Below are positions 47,761 to 59,982 of a stretch of DNA of 64,000 nucleotides, in pieces. The stretch is taken from positions 262,405,624-262,469,623 of the forward strand of contig NC_081406.1 of NCBI RefSeq assembly GCF_030272615.1, in the 5' to 3' direction. The notes beneath the pieces are model-generated. The model saw only the letters and a list, made by a program, of their open reading frames with translations, searched no databases and was not told the origin of the DNA. The stretch is from Cryptomeria japonica (taxonomy: Eukaryota; Streptophyta; Pinopsida; Cupressales; Cupressaceae). Numbering within the stretch: the stretch's first letter is position 1; each line of letters opens with the position of its first letter. The translations under genes and the position numbers were made by a program.

Positions 47761-48383
47761 TACAAGGACGACTACAATCCATCCGAAGATTCATTGCACA
47801 ACTGGCAGATAAGTGTCATCCTTTTACACACCTGTTACACAAGAACATCCGCTTTCAGTGGGATGCCAGATGCCAGCAAGCATTCCAGATGCTCAAAGAC
47901 TATCTCATGAATACACCATTGCTGATCCCACCAGATCCAAGTCAGCCTCTACTACTCTATATATTAGCAACAAGTACAACATTGGGTGTACTATTGGCAC
48001 AACATAATTCAAAAGGGAAAGAGTGCGCTGATTACTACATCTCTCGTACACTGGTGGGCTATGAACTCAATTACACATCTATTGAGCGAGCTTGCCTAGT
48101 AGTAATCTTGGCAGCCACTAAACTAAGGCACTATTTGTTAACACACAAGGTACAACTCATTGCAAAGATTGATCCACTCAAGTATTTACTTAGCAAAGCT
48201 GCATTGACAGGCCGCTTGGCCAAATGGGTGATGATTCTAAGTGAATTTGACATCGAGTATGTAGACCGTAAAGCTATCAAAGGACAAGTTATTGCAGATC
48301 AATTGGCTGAAGCACCACTCATAGGCAATCATCCTCTCATTTCCAATTTTCTAGATGAAGATATATTCATGATCACAACAACA
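47761..48383 (+). pseudogene. RNase H / connection domain after RT
   Basis: Continues directly from RT with FIAQLADKCHPFTHLLHKNI and QPLLLYILATSTTLGVLLAQ, the plant Gypsy RNase H/connection pattern, then YTSIERACLVVILAATKLRH and GRLAKWVMILSEFDIEYV. The usual Asp of the first motif (DASxxAxG in most elements) is replaced by LATSTTLG here, as expected where this domain has lost activity and a second RNase H has taken over. It ends at TAA 48384. Confidence 0.75.
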
Positions 48384-48386
48384 TAA

Positions 48387-48745
48387 CCATGGAAACTATA
48401 CTTTGATGGTTCATACACTAGGCATGGCTCGGGGGCAGGCATTCTATTAATCAAACCTCAAGGTGACAGCATCCCGAAGTCTTACAGGCTCACATTTCCA
48501 TGTACAAACAACATAGCATAGTATGAGGCCCTGATCACAGGACTCAGGCTAGCCGTACAATGGAAATTACAAGAACTACAAGTATATGGTGACTCACAAC
48601 TGGTCGTTCGACAAGCAACAGATGAATATCAGACCAAGGATGATAAACTCATGCCATACAAGCAAATGGTGGACAGTCTAAAGGCATAATTTACTACAAT
48701 TACCTTTGAGTAGATACCAAGAGATCAAAATAGAGCTGCTGACGC
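48387..48745 (+). pseudogene. Second, archaeal-type RNase H (aRNH)
   Basis: KLYFDGSYTRHGSGAGILL gives the first catalytic Asp, NNIAxYEALITGL the Glu region, VYGDSQLVVRQ the third catalytic Asp, and IPRDQNRAADAMA the last conserved part. A second RNase H between the first one and integrase is the mark of Tat elements. At the NNIA-YEAL position where the family usually has the catalytic Glu, this copy has TAG (48519-48521). Further stops are TAA 48687 and TAG 48711. Confidence 0.8.
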
Positions 48746-48746
48746 T

Positions 48747-50141
48747 ATGGCTACTATTGCATCTCTCCTAGATCTTCCACAGAATTCAACACGCTACAAG
48801 TTCTTGGTAGAGCAACTTTGGATTCCCGCTTATGATATCCCTGAATCTGAGATGATATGTCACCTTGTTGGTTCTGAATCTCCATGGTACGGTGAGTTCT
48901 ACACCTATCTCCACGATCACACCCTTCCTCCTAACCGATCGAATAACCAATGTAAAACCTTCATTCGCCAAACTGCTCGATATACCATTATTGCCGAAAC
49001 CCTATACCGACGCAGTCTTGATGGTACTCTCCTTCGATGTCTGGAACAAGATGAGATAACAAAGACCTTGGAAGAGGTACATGAAGGAATTTGTGGAACT
49101 CATGCAAGCGGTCCGTCACTAGCTAAGAAACTCCTATGCAATGGATACTATTGACCATCTATGGAAAAAGACTCCTCCTACTTTGTCAGGAAGTGCAAGA
49201 AATGTCAAATTCATGGAGACCTAATACATGCACCGGCACAAGAATTGCAACCAATCACAACACCATGGCCTTTTTATCAATGGGGCCTTGACCTTGTGGG
49301 TAAAATCCATCCATCTTCATCCAATGGCCATAAATTCATTATTACCGCCACCGAATACTTCACAAAGTGGATCAAAGCTATTCCACTTACCCAAGTTACC
49401 GGCAAGCAGATCACCTCATTCATCCTCAATTACATCATCTGGCAGTATGGTGTACCCATGTCCATCATCACAGATAACGGTCTTCCTTTCAAGAATCAAG
49501 ATGTCCGTGAACTCTGTGAGAAATTTCACATCCAACACCACTTTTCCACTCCCTATTACCCACAAGGCAATGGTCAGGCTGAAGCATCAAACAAAAACAT
49601 ATTAAGGATCCTAAAGAAGATAGTCAATGATGTTGGTCGTGATTGGCACGTTCAATTGAATCCAGCACTATGGGCATATCAAACTAGCATTCAAACCCCT
49701 ATGGGCGCAACTCCATACTCATTGGTCTATGGTGCAAAAGCTATTTTACCTATTGAGGTCGAGATACCATCCCTATGGGTTTCCTTGCACAATCTCATCG
49801 ATGATGAAGCATACAGAGTATCCTGTCTTCAGGACTTAGAGCTACTTGATGAAAAGCGACAAGCTGCATACAACCACCTCAATGCCTATCAACAGCGCAT
49901 GAGCATAAGTTATAATCATCGAGTTAAGCCTCGTACATTCAAGGTAGGTGATCTTGTTCTTCGAGAAAATCCTCGTAACCAACCCAACCAAGAACATCAA
50001 GGAAAGTTTGAATCAAATTGGCTAGGTCCATATATTGTCACTGCTGTATTTGGGTCTGGGGCATATCAGTTGGCTACGTCAGAAGGAGAACCGCTAGCAG
50101 ATCCGATCAACAGCATGCATCTCAAATGGTTTTATACATAA
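48747..50141 (+). pseudogene. Integrase: zinc-binding, DDE core, GPY motif
   Basis: The His-His-Cys-Cys zinc domain is HEGICGTHASG followed by KCKKCQIHGD (about 49080-49220), interrupted by TGA at 49152, where relatives usually have Trp. The core has Asp at 49290 (GLDLVGK), Asp at 49473 (IITDNGLPF) and Glu at 49581 (GQAEASNK); 35 residues separate the last two, the classic D,D(35)E spacing. LGPYIVTAVFGSGAYQL near 50024 is the GPY motif. The 49161-50141 part is open for 326 codons, so the catalytic core is intact. Confidence 0.92.
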
Positions 50142-52605
50142 GCTACACAGAGCATCAGGCTCTCATATATACTAGCAAAAATACCAAAACATCCAGATAA
50201 ATGTCCTGAAGAAAATACAAAAATACCAAAAAGACTAAAGAAAAATCATGTATCCAAATGGTGAACAAACCACTCCGGTGGCACCTTGGGTAAGTACGAT
50301 GGTGAAAACCTAGCAAACAGGCGCCACTCGTAAAGGCTATGGCTCCACTGTCTTTCTGACTTGTTGCGCTCACATTATACTTCATACATACATCCATCCG
50401 TCCACAACCATGGCTTGTTATAAATCTGCAATCAAGAAAGTACTGCATGCATCTTGCATCCCGCTTTTTCATAGCCATGTCTAAACTGGGGGCAATGCCC
50501 TTAACCTATTGATGGAAGTGGATTCTACATTGTTTCGTGATTCCTTAAAAGTTCTTCATTCAAAACTATCTCACAAAATCCAAAAACATCCAAAACAATC
50601 ACAAAATCCAAAAAACATTCAAAACAATTCAAAATCCAAAAACATCCAAAGCAATCACAAAATCCAAAAAAAATTCAAAACAATTCAAAATCCAAAAACA
50701 TGAGAAAAACATCAAAAATCAAACAAAAACATAGCCCCACATTGTACATACTCATCCAAGCAGATACTAAACAAGCATTGCAAAATCTCACACGATGATC
50801 ACTTCTCAAAATTGACCAAAACAATCAACATCAACAATCAAACTGTCTTCAACAAGGATGCATCCTTCCTTACCAAAACAAAGACAAACTGACGTTTTCT
50901 TTGACAAGAAAATTGTGTTAAGCTATCAAATACTTGGTTGATTTGTGAAGTAACTCATTTGTTTATATGTATCAGGTTCCTACAGCATTGTTTGTGTATC
51001 GTCTGCGCATTATTCCGATGAAGTTCTGGGGCATGTACTAATGGTGTCTATGTGGGAAGTTCACTAAGCTACACGATCTTATGCAAAATGCAATCATAGA
51101 TCACTACGGCTTGCTGACTACAGTGTATACCTCGACCATATGAGCATGAACCATTACCAAGGATCCATATTCTTTATTCTTTATGTATATGCTGTTTTAT
51201 TTGCAAGAACAATGCTCCTTCTTTAGTTCCTCCTCATCCCCATTTGGATAAAGGTTTTTGTCTCTTATTAAGGTGTGAACTTGTCTCAGGATATGATCAA
51301 TTCAAGATCAAGGAGGACGATCCAAGTCATGCATAAACGGAGATGATCCTTGTTTGTTCCGCAAGCAATACTTAGGTCAACTTGATCCATTATATCAAGT
51401 TGTTTGTATTAAATTGCTATATCAAAATCCATGTAAGGAATACTCAGGTCATCTTGAATAATTATGTCAAGTTGCTTGTATTTTCTTACAACATTTTAAA
51501 GCTCAATGATGAAAAATAAAGCACTATGGATCGTCATTTCATCTCACCTGTATATATTGCATTCCATTGCATTCCACCCATCCATACATTCATGATAGCT
51601 ACATATCATGCATACATAGTCATAATAATGCATACTCTATTTTACTCATCTTCTTCCATAGGACTCGGTCCTAGGTCCTCCATATCTTCTATCTAACATT
51701 GAATCCCCCCCTCACCCTCCCTATCTTGGTCATCATCATAATCCCTTCATTGTTTCCCATCAACCCAATCAAGCCACGTTCATCACCATCCATTCTATAA
51801 TAGGAGGGATTGTGCTTCTCATCCTAAGTCATCCATGCACTCAAGCAATTTACTTTGTCTGCATAGGTACATCGACTCACACACACCTAGACTATCAACA
51901 GATACTTTGATCAAGTATCTTCGGGTCTCAACAGGTAATCAATCATGGTAATCTTAGACTACATCAGGCATTCATCATAATGACCTAGTCTCAACGGGGC
52001 TGCCATGATTCCCCACAACCATCCATCACATGCACACACTATCAATTGATCAACCAATCAAACACAATCACATCGGACAATTACATCAATTGTCTAAGTC
52101 TCAATGAGTATTTTGCTTCCTATACCTTGAATTCATCGGGCAATTACATCAATTGTCTAAGTCACATCAAGTCACTTTGATTCACTTACTCAAAATTTAT
52201 CCTGTCCAAGCGACCAACTGACATCAACTGTCATGCTTTGACTCGACCGGGGCAGTTTAACCAATTGCACCAGATTGTCCAACCATTTTGATCAATTATA
52301 TAGCATCAATCCAAACCACACACTACATCTGCTCTGTATCTCTTGCATGACCTCAAGGTACTCACTAGCTTGATGTTTCTTCGTATTCACTCCATTTTCT
52401 GACATTCTTTCACCAGTATTGCTAACTTCTTCTCTTCTACCTCTCCTCCAATTTTCATTCTTTTTCAAGAGATCGTCCGATTTTTTCAAAAAAATTCGAC
52501 CCATCTCTCAAGGGGGCATACCACCCATTAAATTTACATTTTATGGGGCATTTCTTCACACCTATTTCTCTTTCTTTGAAACGACATGATAAACCACACT
52601 GTCTC
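50142..52605 (+). other. 3' non-coding region of the Tat-type element
   Basis: About 2.5 kb without a recognisable gene. It begins with a trailer (50236-50326) shared with 32680-32770, followed by a 56-bp tandem repeat and then C-rich sequence with repeated ATCAATTGTCTAAGTC text (52085-52170). Tat elements often carry long non-coding sequence here. Confidence 0.6.
50578..50701 (+). repeat. 56-bp tandem repeat, about 2.2 copies
   Basis: Units begin at 50578, 50634 and 50690 (partial), each with ATCCAAAAACATCCAAA followed by AATCACAAAATCCAAAAAA. Within a unit there is a shorter sub-repeat of CAAAAxxATCxAAAACAAT type. Confidence 0.85.
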
Positions 52606-52618
52606 AAAGAGGGGCAAA
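52606..52618 (+). other. Polypurine tract of the Tat-type element
   Basis: AAAGAGGGGCAAA immediately before TGTAGTCACA at 52619; the single C is the only non-purine. Confidence 0.85.
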
Positions 52619-54008
52619 TGTAGTCACATAAATCTGTCCATTTAATTAAATGAATATTTGTTATTTATTTGATTAAAAATCCACTAGCCATCAGTTAATT
52701 AAATTAATATTTAATTAATTCATCTTCAAACATTCTTCTATTAATTAAATAAATTATTCAATTTATTTTAATTAATTCATTAAACCAAATTCAAATCAAT
52801 TAAATGAATAAATTCTATTTATTCAATTTAATCCCCTTTCCTCTTTTAAATAAATTAAATTAAACATTTATTTAAATCATTTATACCCCCACTTGCATTT
52901 TCCTACAAATGCAACTTGCACACATTAATTGAAATAAATTAATTTTATTTTAAATTAAAATCCTATTTTCCCTCACCCACCAAACCCACTTGCAAATCTA
53001 ATCCCCTTCTAGATTCTTCTAAACCCTTCCTAATTAGCCTAATCCATTCCCTAATTATTGTCACATTCCTAAGCAACTTTAAGTCACTTCTCAAAGACTC
53101 CAAAGTCTTTGAAAAACATTTAATGCTTTGTGTGTTCAACAATTTAACCTCCAAAGTCTTCCAAAACCACTAATGGCTCTTACATGACCATCAATGGCTC
53201 TTACATAACCATTTATGGTTATTTCAACTTGCACTCATATGTCTCCTCAAGCATTTATTGCTTTGACCATGTTTATCCTTTTTGCCTTTGCACAAAAGTT
53301 TATCCATTGGATAAAAGCGTTATTCTTTGAATAAAGAGTTTATTCATTCAACTAACCTTGACCTTAACTCCCAAGGTCATGTCAAACATTTAATGTTTAT
53401 TCCCTCTCCTCTCAACCTATCTCACATTGACACTTGTCATCGTAGGATTGGGTTGAAAGCCCTCACATGGATCTCAAATCATTCAATCCTGACCCTTGTT
53501 GAGATTACTCAATCTCAACCATCCATTGCTCCATTTTTCCTATAAATAGAGCCCATTTCTTCATAATCCAGATCCTGAAAACTTGTATGCATTTAAGCTA
53601 TAGGCATTTTAGCATAATCAACTAATATCTTGTCATTTTGGTTAAAATAAATCATTTTAGTATCAATAGCATAGTATTATCTTTTTTATTCACATTTAGA
53701 GCAAATACTTCAATCTCAAACCTCCATAAGCATCCATAGTGCAAAAAGCTGCTGAGAGCTACACTATTTTGGAACTTGGAGAGGAGAGGAACAAAGGAGA
53801 AGAAACCAAGAGCATGTTAGGTGGTATTTGGAGATGCCTCATCATATTTACCTTCTTAGTTAGATATTTTGTCATGCTTTTGGTATCTCTTTTGATATGC
53901 TTGTGTAGGAAAGTATTTTGTTTGTGATTTCTGACACTAATAGTTTCGCTTTTTTTCTTGTTTGTGTTTTGTTATCATTGACTAACCTTCCCTTTTTGCA
54001 GAGCATCA
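52619..54008 (+). repeat. 3' LTR of the Tat-type Gypsy element
   Basis: 1390 bp. Nine differences from the 5' LTR were found by reading both copies (six transitions, three transversions) and no indels. A TATAAATA box is at 53541-53548. Confidence 0.95.
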
Positions 54009-54013
54009 AACTT
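54009..54013. repeat. Target-site duplication, right copy (AACTT)
   Basis: Exact copy of 38818-38822. Together they define the Tat-type insertion. Confidence 0.93.
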
Positions 54014-54072
54014 AGACATCCCTTGGATCTTTTTTTTATGATACTTCCTACCTCCTCTCTAACATCTTATCC

Positions 54073-54230
54073 ATGTGCCATTGGTGCTTTCCAAATAAGA
54101 TTATCTTGTTTTATGTGTCACTGGTGTGTGCTCAATGAGAGTATTTAATTTTTTGTGCCATTGGTGAATGCTTAATGAGATTATCTTTTTTGTGAGACAT
54201 TGGTGTTTGTGCCTAATGATTAAATTATTC
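54073..54230 (+). repeat. Degenerate tandem repeat of about 40 bp, four copies
   Basis: Each unit has a GTGCCATTGGTG-like core followed by AATGAGATTATCTTTT-like text. The four copies differ by substitutions and small indels, so the array is old. Confidence 0.6.
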
Positions 54231-57200
54231 TTCCCTCATATGATGTTGGTTGTGTGATTCTTGTAATATGTATATGCTATGTGCACACTATGTGTATGGT
54301 GTATGTATAAGCCTTCTCCCAATGTGTTTGGTGTTAGTGTTTTCTTGGCTCATGTGACTATCTCCTAACATTTTGAGAGGGGACCTTTGGGTACCATGTG
54401 GTTGGGTGTCAAACAACTATTAGGGATTTGAGGATCTTGAGAAAGGCTCTAGGATTGTGATCAAGTTGATAAAGGTTGTGCTTGATTCAATTCATTATTT
54501 TAAGATGTTATTAAGATGTAATTTAAAAGGTATTGTCCTCTTCTCTATTGTAATATATTAATTGAACCTCCTTAAGAGGATGGATTGTATCAGTGTCTTG
54601 AACGCTTTTATGTGTTTTAATATTAGAGTTAATACACTTTCCTTTTTATATGATCTTGATCTCATTATAATGTTTGTTAAAATAAATATAGAGAACACTT
54701 CAGTGATCTTGAAATGAATCTTTTTGTGATAGAAAATATTAAATATTTGGCCTTGGATCTTGTTTTAGCTACCTCTCAAGTTTGGGATAGTATATTGGTG
54801 AGAATCACTTCATTATGGGGTCATTTTGGGCCCCCCCTATGGCTTGGGTTTGATTAGGTTAGGTAAGGATCCTCCCCTTTCACTCCTAGTGTCATTCATG
54901 GTATTTTAGGACCTCTTACGGTCTTATCATCCCTTAGGAGTTATCTCTTTCGTGGGCTAGTGGAATTGGAAGCCTAGGACCTTTTTAGTTCCTTGAACAT
55001 TCTTTTGAGCCCATTTTTCATTGTGTCTCTTTCCTAGTAACAACCTAACACTATATCAGCACTTACTTGGAACTCCAATGTCAAAAATAACAACCTAACA
55101 CTATACTAGGACTCCAGTGCTAGGCTTGGAAACCTATGGGCTTATACTTGTGTCTTTCCTAAGAACTCATGTTTTATCTAGGCATTAGTGTCCTGTAGTA
55201 CCCCACTTTTTATTACTTGATCATTAGTTAGATTTTTTGTTGTTTATTGGAGAAATAGTGGTTCCTCTTAGCCTAGTTAGTCTTCCTATTAGTTTTCACT
55301 TCATTTAAAAGTATCACATCTTAATCTTTATGGCACCCATTTATCTTGGGAAGTATTGTAAAGCTTGGAAGAAATGCGTCATTGTTGTAGTTGGTGGAGG
55401 GCTTGTACCTCCTAATAAGGAAACCTCTTGTAAATATTTTCCCTTGTGTTTAGATGCTATTTAATTGGGTTTTTGAGTGGATGGGAGATCATTTAGTCAA
55501 GGGGTGTTAGCTCCTAGTTGTTCCACTATCTGTATTTTTTTTTTTTTAATTTGTTTGAGTTGTGAAAGTCTCTAGATGTGGATATGAAGTTGATGTTACC
55601 CTCATACTTCCTGTGTTTGGGGATATGAGAGAATATAATTGTGTTAGTACTTGATCCTCATTTGGGTGTTGTTTCCCCTCTCGTAGGTTTATCGTGGTAG
55701 TTTTATCTTATGATTGTTGAGTCTTATTTAGTGTCACCTTGCTTGTAGAAATAGTGAGGTTATTCATGTGGTTAGTTTCCTAGTGTTGTTGAGTTTTGCA
55801 TGACACTTATGTGCACATGGTTGTGTATGGTCATCTTGTTGTTGTCACATCTTGCTTTTTTGTTTGAAAATTTATCATTTAATCAATAATTTCCTAGGTG
55901 TGTGGCTTTAGGAGTTACAATTATTATAGAATATCACATGTATATAATTTTAAATTTTTACTTTGATTGAACAAGTAGCAAACATTTGTTTCCCTTCCTC
56001 TATTTGGACTTTGACATTGATAGACTTTTCTAATTAGTTAGAAAGCATTTACAAGTTATTAAAAAGGTGAACTTTTGGTACTTGGAGTTATAATATCTTG
56101 TACCAAACTCGATCTTTCCTACATTTTTGAATGGTTGTGCTATTGAATACATTTTTTATGCTTGAAAAATAAATTGAACATAAACAAAAAAACCTCTACT
56201 TTGAATATATTATTATATTCTATTAGATTTAGTTCTACACTCACAAGCCATTGATTTCACCTTTTTACATTCTTTGAAATTTGATTGGCGAGTCTTATTT
56301 ATTTTTTGTGATTGAAACTATCAAATTAGTTTTAAACAAGATCTATTTATAAAATCATTATAAATATTTTGGCATGAGTTTTAGGATGGTAGTCATTTGT
56401 ATACAAGCTAATAAAACAAGATCAACCATACAAAGTCTTACACATTTAGTTTGACAATGTATCAAACATTATTGTAGCTTTCAATATAATCACAAATAAA
56501 TCCAATTTGCTATAATAAATAGTTAAATCCTTGATTAGGGGAGAGGGGTTGAAATGACCATATACATACAAGCATGGATAATTAAAAAAAATGAACTCAA
56601 CAATGTAGCAACTATTATCAAGGCTTTCAAGATAATCACCATGGAGACTAACTTTACAAATCTTTCACAAACAATCAAACTTTTTCTTATCATTCAATTG
56701 ATACAAGAAATTTTTACTTTATTTTATATAATATAAAGTTGGATTCACTTTATTACGATCGAAGGTAGACGATGCAACATGCCAGTTAGAATTTTTAAAA
56801 ATTTAAATATTTCATCCTCAATAAATAAATGAATTTGTGACTATGGATTCAAATAAAAATGTATACCTTCAAATTGACAGTTAATAGAAATAGTGGGATA
56901 GAAGGTTCCCCAAGAAGAATTAAAAAAATAGTTTATCTTTAGTTTGATAGTTTATACTAATGGTGGAGTAGATTATTAGCCTAGGTGTTAGGCTACTCAT
57001 CTTTTGTTCCTCCATTAGTAATTGACATTGGAATGCATAGTTTTAAATAGCTTGATGAATATTTGTTTGAGTTTACACATTATAACATGCAATGTGTTCA
57101 TGTTGACTTGTTTTATTCATTTTACACTACACTAGTTTTTTTACATTTTATGAAATTGCCTATTACAAACTAACAATTCCTTACATAAAAAATATAGATA

Positions 57201-57921
57201 AAATCAAAGGAAGTAGAAAAAAAAATTTAAACATACAATTGATAATGTTGTGGTAGATAGCAAACTTAAAAAACTATGAGGTTGTAGGAAAAAAGCAACT
57301 ATAAAACTTGATGTATTTATAGGCTATAAGCATGTCATGCACTAAACATATTGTTTATTTGTGCATTTATACATTTGATGATATGATATTGCATTGTGAT
57401 ACACCATTTGATAATGGAAACATATTTTGTTTAATAGGACAATTGATATGCTCTATTAATATAAAATGATTATACTTTTTAACTAAAATTCTATTTTTTG
57501 TTACCAATACATGTGTGTTTGTCACAATCAATATGAAACTATTTTACACTTATAATGAATATATGTCATGTCAAAGTTGAACATGCCATATATCAAAAGA
57601 TAATTTTACAAAATTGAAAAAATAACATATATTTAAAAAACACATTTTAAATTTCAATTATGTACTAATTTTAGATATATTTTAATTTTTGTTTAATAAT
57701 TAATAATAAGGCCACTTTCTCAAGATCTATACAACCTAACACAACACTCCACACCAGTATGGATCATCTCCTCTCTTCTAGTCTCTTCTAAAAAGATTTG
57801 AAAAGCAATATATTATTTTTGTTGAACACATGGAAATCCTGAATCTAGGGGTAAATATAAGCGTGGAGATTAAGGTAGGTGAGCGTGTAGCTTTCTCTCA
57901 GGTGAGCCCACATGACCGTGG

Positions 57922-57977
57922 GGTGCCGCCAAATTTATTGAGAAGCCACTAAACTAACCTACTAATTTGGCGGCACC
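57922..57977. repeat. GC-rich 14-bp inverted repeat, 28-nt loop
   Basis: GGTGCCGCCAAATT at 57922-57935 and its exact reverse complement AATTTGGCGGCACC at 57964-57977. It stands out in AT-rich surroundings. It could form a hairpin or be the ends of a very small element. Confidence 0.8.
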
Positions 57978-59982
57978 GCGACACTCGAGACATGTCTAAA
58001 GTGGGGCAGCTCTGGTCCGGTTAGTGGGGAGAATTTGATAGTAACTCTTGCTTTATACTAATAATATAAAAAAGGCTTATAAGATGGGGATATTTTTAAA
58101 ATTGAGCCTGTCTAATCAAAGATGCTAATAGTGATGACATATGTTTAGTTTAATAATTTTTATAAATAGATATTTTAATGTATTTGTATTCTTTTAATAA
58201 ATTAGATTAAAAAATTAAAAAATTGTTACTTGTTTAACATTGGGAAAGTAAGGATTTATTAAAAGATGAATGTGAATTTTTAGTCAATTTCAAAGTGAGA
58301 TAACTCAAAAGATTAAGAAACGTGTTATAGTAGTGATTGAAGAGAAGTAAAGGATTGCGAATATCAAATAAAGGTGGTTGACAAGGGAAAGACAATAGGC
58401 ATGTGGTGCAGGAGCACCTAGTTTTGAGTGCATTTTCTACATTTTGGTGTGTTAGTATATAGTTTGGTTTTGGATTGTGAATAATGGACTACTCATAGGT
58501 CCATGCATTTTTTATATGCATTGGTAGATTGGATGCCAATGAGATCATGTGTTTACTCAATTTTGGCTTGTAAGCCAGGTTGTAAGCATAAAATGGCATA
58601 AACGTGCATTTTGGTGTCAAACTTCTTGAAAAGCCTTATTTGGAATTAAGACATGTCATGTTAATGGTTTTAAGTCATCCTAGGTGGTTTAGAGTGAGAA
58701 ACAAAGCATGAAATGCAAAAATGCACTTTTTGGCAAAAGTTGTCAATGTTGCTTGACAACATTTTGCAACTTTGAGCAACTTTTTGTAAGTTTGAGGAAA
58801 GCGGTGGTTAAAGCAATCGATGGAGAGTTAGTTAGGACCAAAATGGCATATGAATTCCCTGAGTATGAATGTAATCAGGTTGGTGGACGCTTGGAGCAAA
58901 TCATAATACATTTTGAAGACCATTTTCCAGTTTTTGCCTTGTATTTTCTCAAATTTGGAGCAACAGTCCATACTTCATGGATTGATTGTATTGTTGTTAT
59001 TTGATAATTTATTTGTACATGTTCTTGTAGTGCTCAGGAAGCAATTGAATTAGTCTTTGTTACAAGTTTGAATTGAGTTTTGGCTTTTGATAGCTCTTGG
59101 CTTGAGCAAGGGTTTTAGAGGCCCAAACATGGTTCCAGCTTGAAGTCCTTTGAGTTTCTCTCAATAACCCTTGGGACTCGAGCTATGGAACCTTTGTACA
59201 GTGTACATAATCTTTTTTTTTTATTTGGAGGTCATTGAAAGGCCATTGGGCATCATTTCCTAGGCGAGCTCAGTCATAGCCAGTTAGGAAATGATTGAAA
59301 TTTTGCAAGTGTTTGCAAGGATGAGCAGGTTTGAAGTTTCCAAGTGTTTGGCATGAGAAAGTGGGGTGTGGCAGAGCCTATGTGGAAGTTTGGAGGTGTG
59401 GCAAACTAGGGAAGACATTAAACCCTTGGAAGAAGACCAAAAAGACCCCAAAACAATTTGCCATTTTTGGGTTTCGTACTTGTACAGACAAACCTAGTTT
59501 CCTCACTTCATGAATCTCAAATTTCTTCCAAAAGGGTACTCAGATCATAAATGAGTTTTCATGGCTCTTTGAGAAAATTTTGAATAGTTCCACAAAAACC
59601 GGTTAGGGCTAATTGGGGCTCTAGGGCTACTAGGCCTAGAAAATAGGGAAAAGAAAGAGTGATGGAGAAATGGATGAAACCCAAACACAAAACCAGCTGA
59701 TTAGATTTGTAAAAACTTATGGACACCTACTACAACCCTTGCAAGCATATGTTAGGAGTTTGATAGAGTAAGGTTGGATTTACCCTTGTGAATCTCAACC
59801 ATGCCTGAGCAGTCAGCGAGCACATATTGATTGGGAGAACTCCTAGAGAGTTTGGATGTTTAGATTGGTTGATAGACCAGTGTGGAGTGAAGGGAGACCT
59901 CAAGTGACAAGACCTCAAATGGGTTTTCATGTTAGATACATTAGGATGAACAATATAGCAAGAAGAGGGGACATACAAAAAA

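Larger units (their letters stand above)
42870..50141 (+). pseudogene. gag-pol polyprotein in one frame with 20 stops
   Basis: From ATG at 42870 to TAA at 50139-50141 every recognisable domain lies in the same frame. I found no frameshift in 2424 codons. In-frame stops start at 43152, 43719, 43884, 44037, 44118, 44160, 44610, 44808, 45636, 46068, 46221, 46314, 46959, 47079, 47091, 48384, 48519, 48687, 48711 and 49152 (9 TAG, 6 TAA, 5 TGA). Domains in order: gag, zinc-like motif, protease, RT, RNase H, archaeal-type RNase H, zinc-binding and catalytic integrase with a GPY motif. As written no full polyprotein can be made by normal decoding. The last stop is probably the true end. Confidence 0.9.
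38823..54008 (+). mobile_element. Complete Ty3/Gypsy retrotransposon, Tat-type, recent insertion
   Basis: 15,186 bp with two 1390-bp LTRs, a candidate primer-binding site at 40215, a purine tract at 52606-52618 and perfect AACTT duplications. The order is leader, small upstream ORF, gag, protease, reverse transcriptase, RNase H, second RNase H and integrase. RT before integrase marks Ty3/Gypsy; a second, archaeal-type RNase H after the first is typical of the Tat lineage. The LTRs differ at about nine of 1390 positions by eye (about 0.65 percent), so insertion is recent. Structurally it is the only complete element here, yet its coding frame carries 20 stops. Confidence 0.95.

Noticed and set aside
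42870-50141. Argument that all 20 stops being convertible to Gln or Arg by T-to-C proves RNA editing or recoding
   Set aside because: TAA, TAG and TGA are each one T-to-C step from CAA, CAG and CGA by definition, so this carries no information without sibling sequences.
58708-59004. 98-codon frame with a Cys pair
   Set aside because: No recognisable family and the surrounding text looks like an old LTR.
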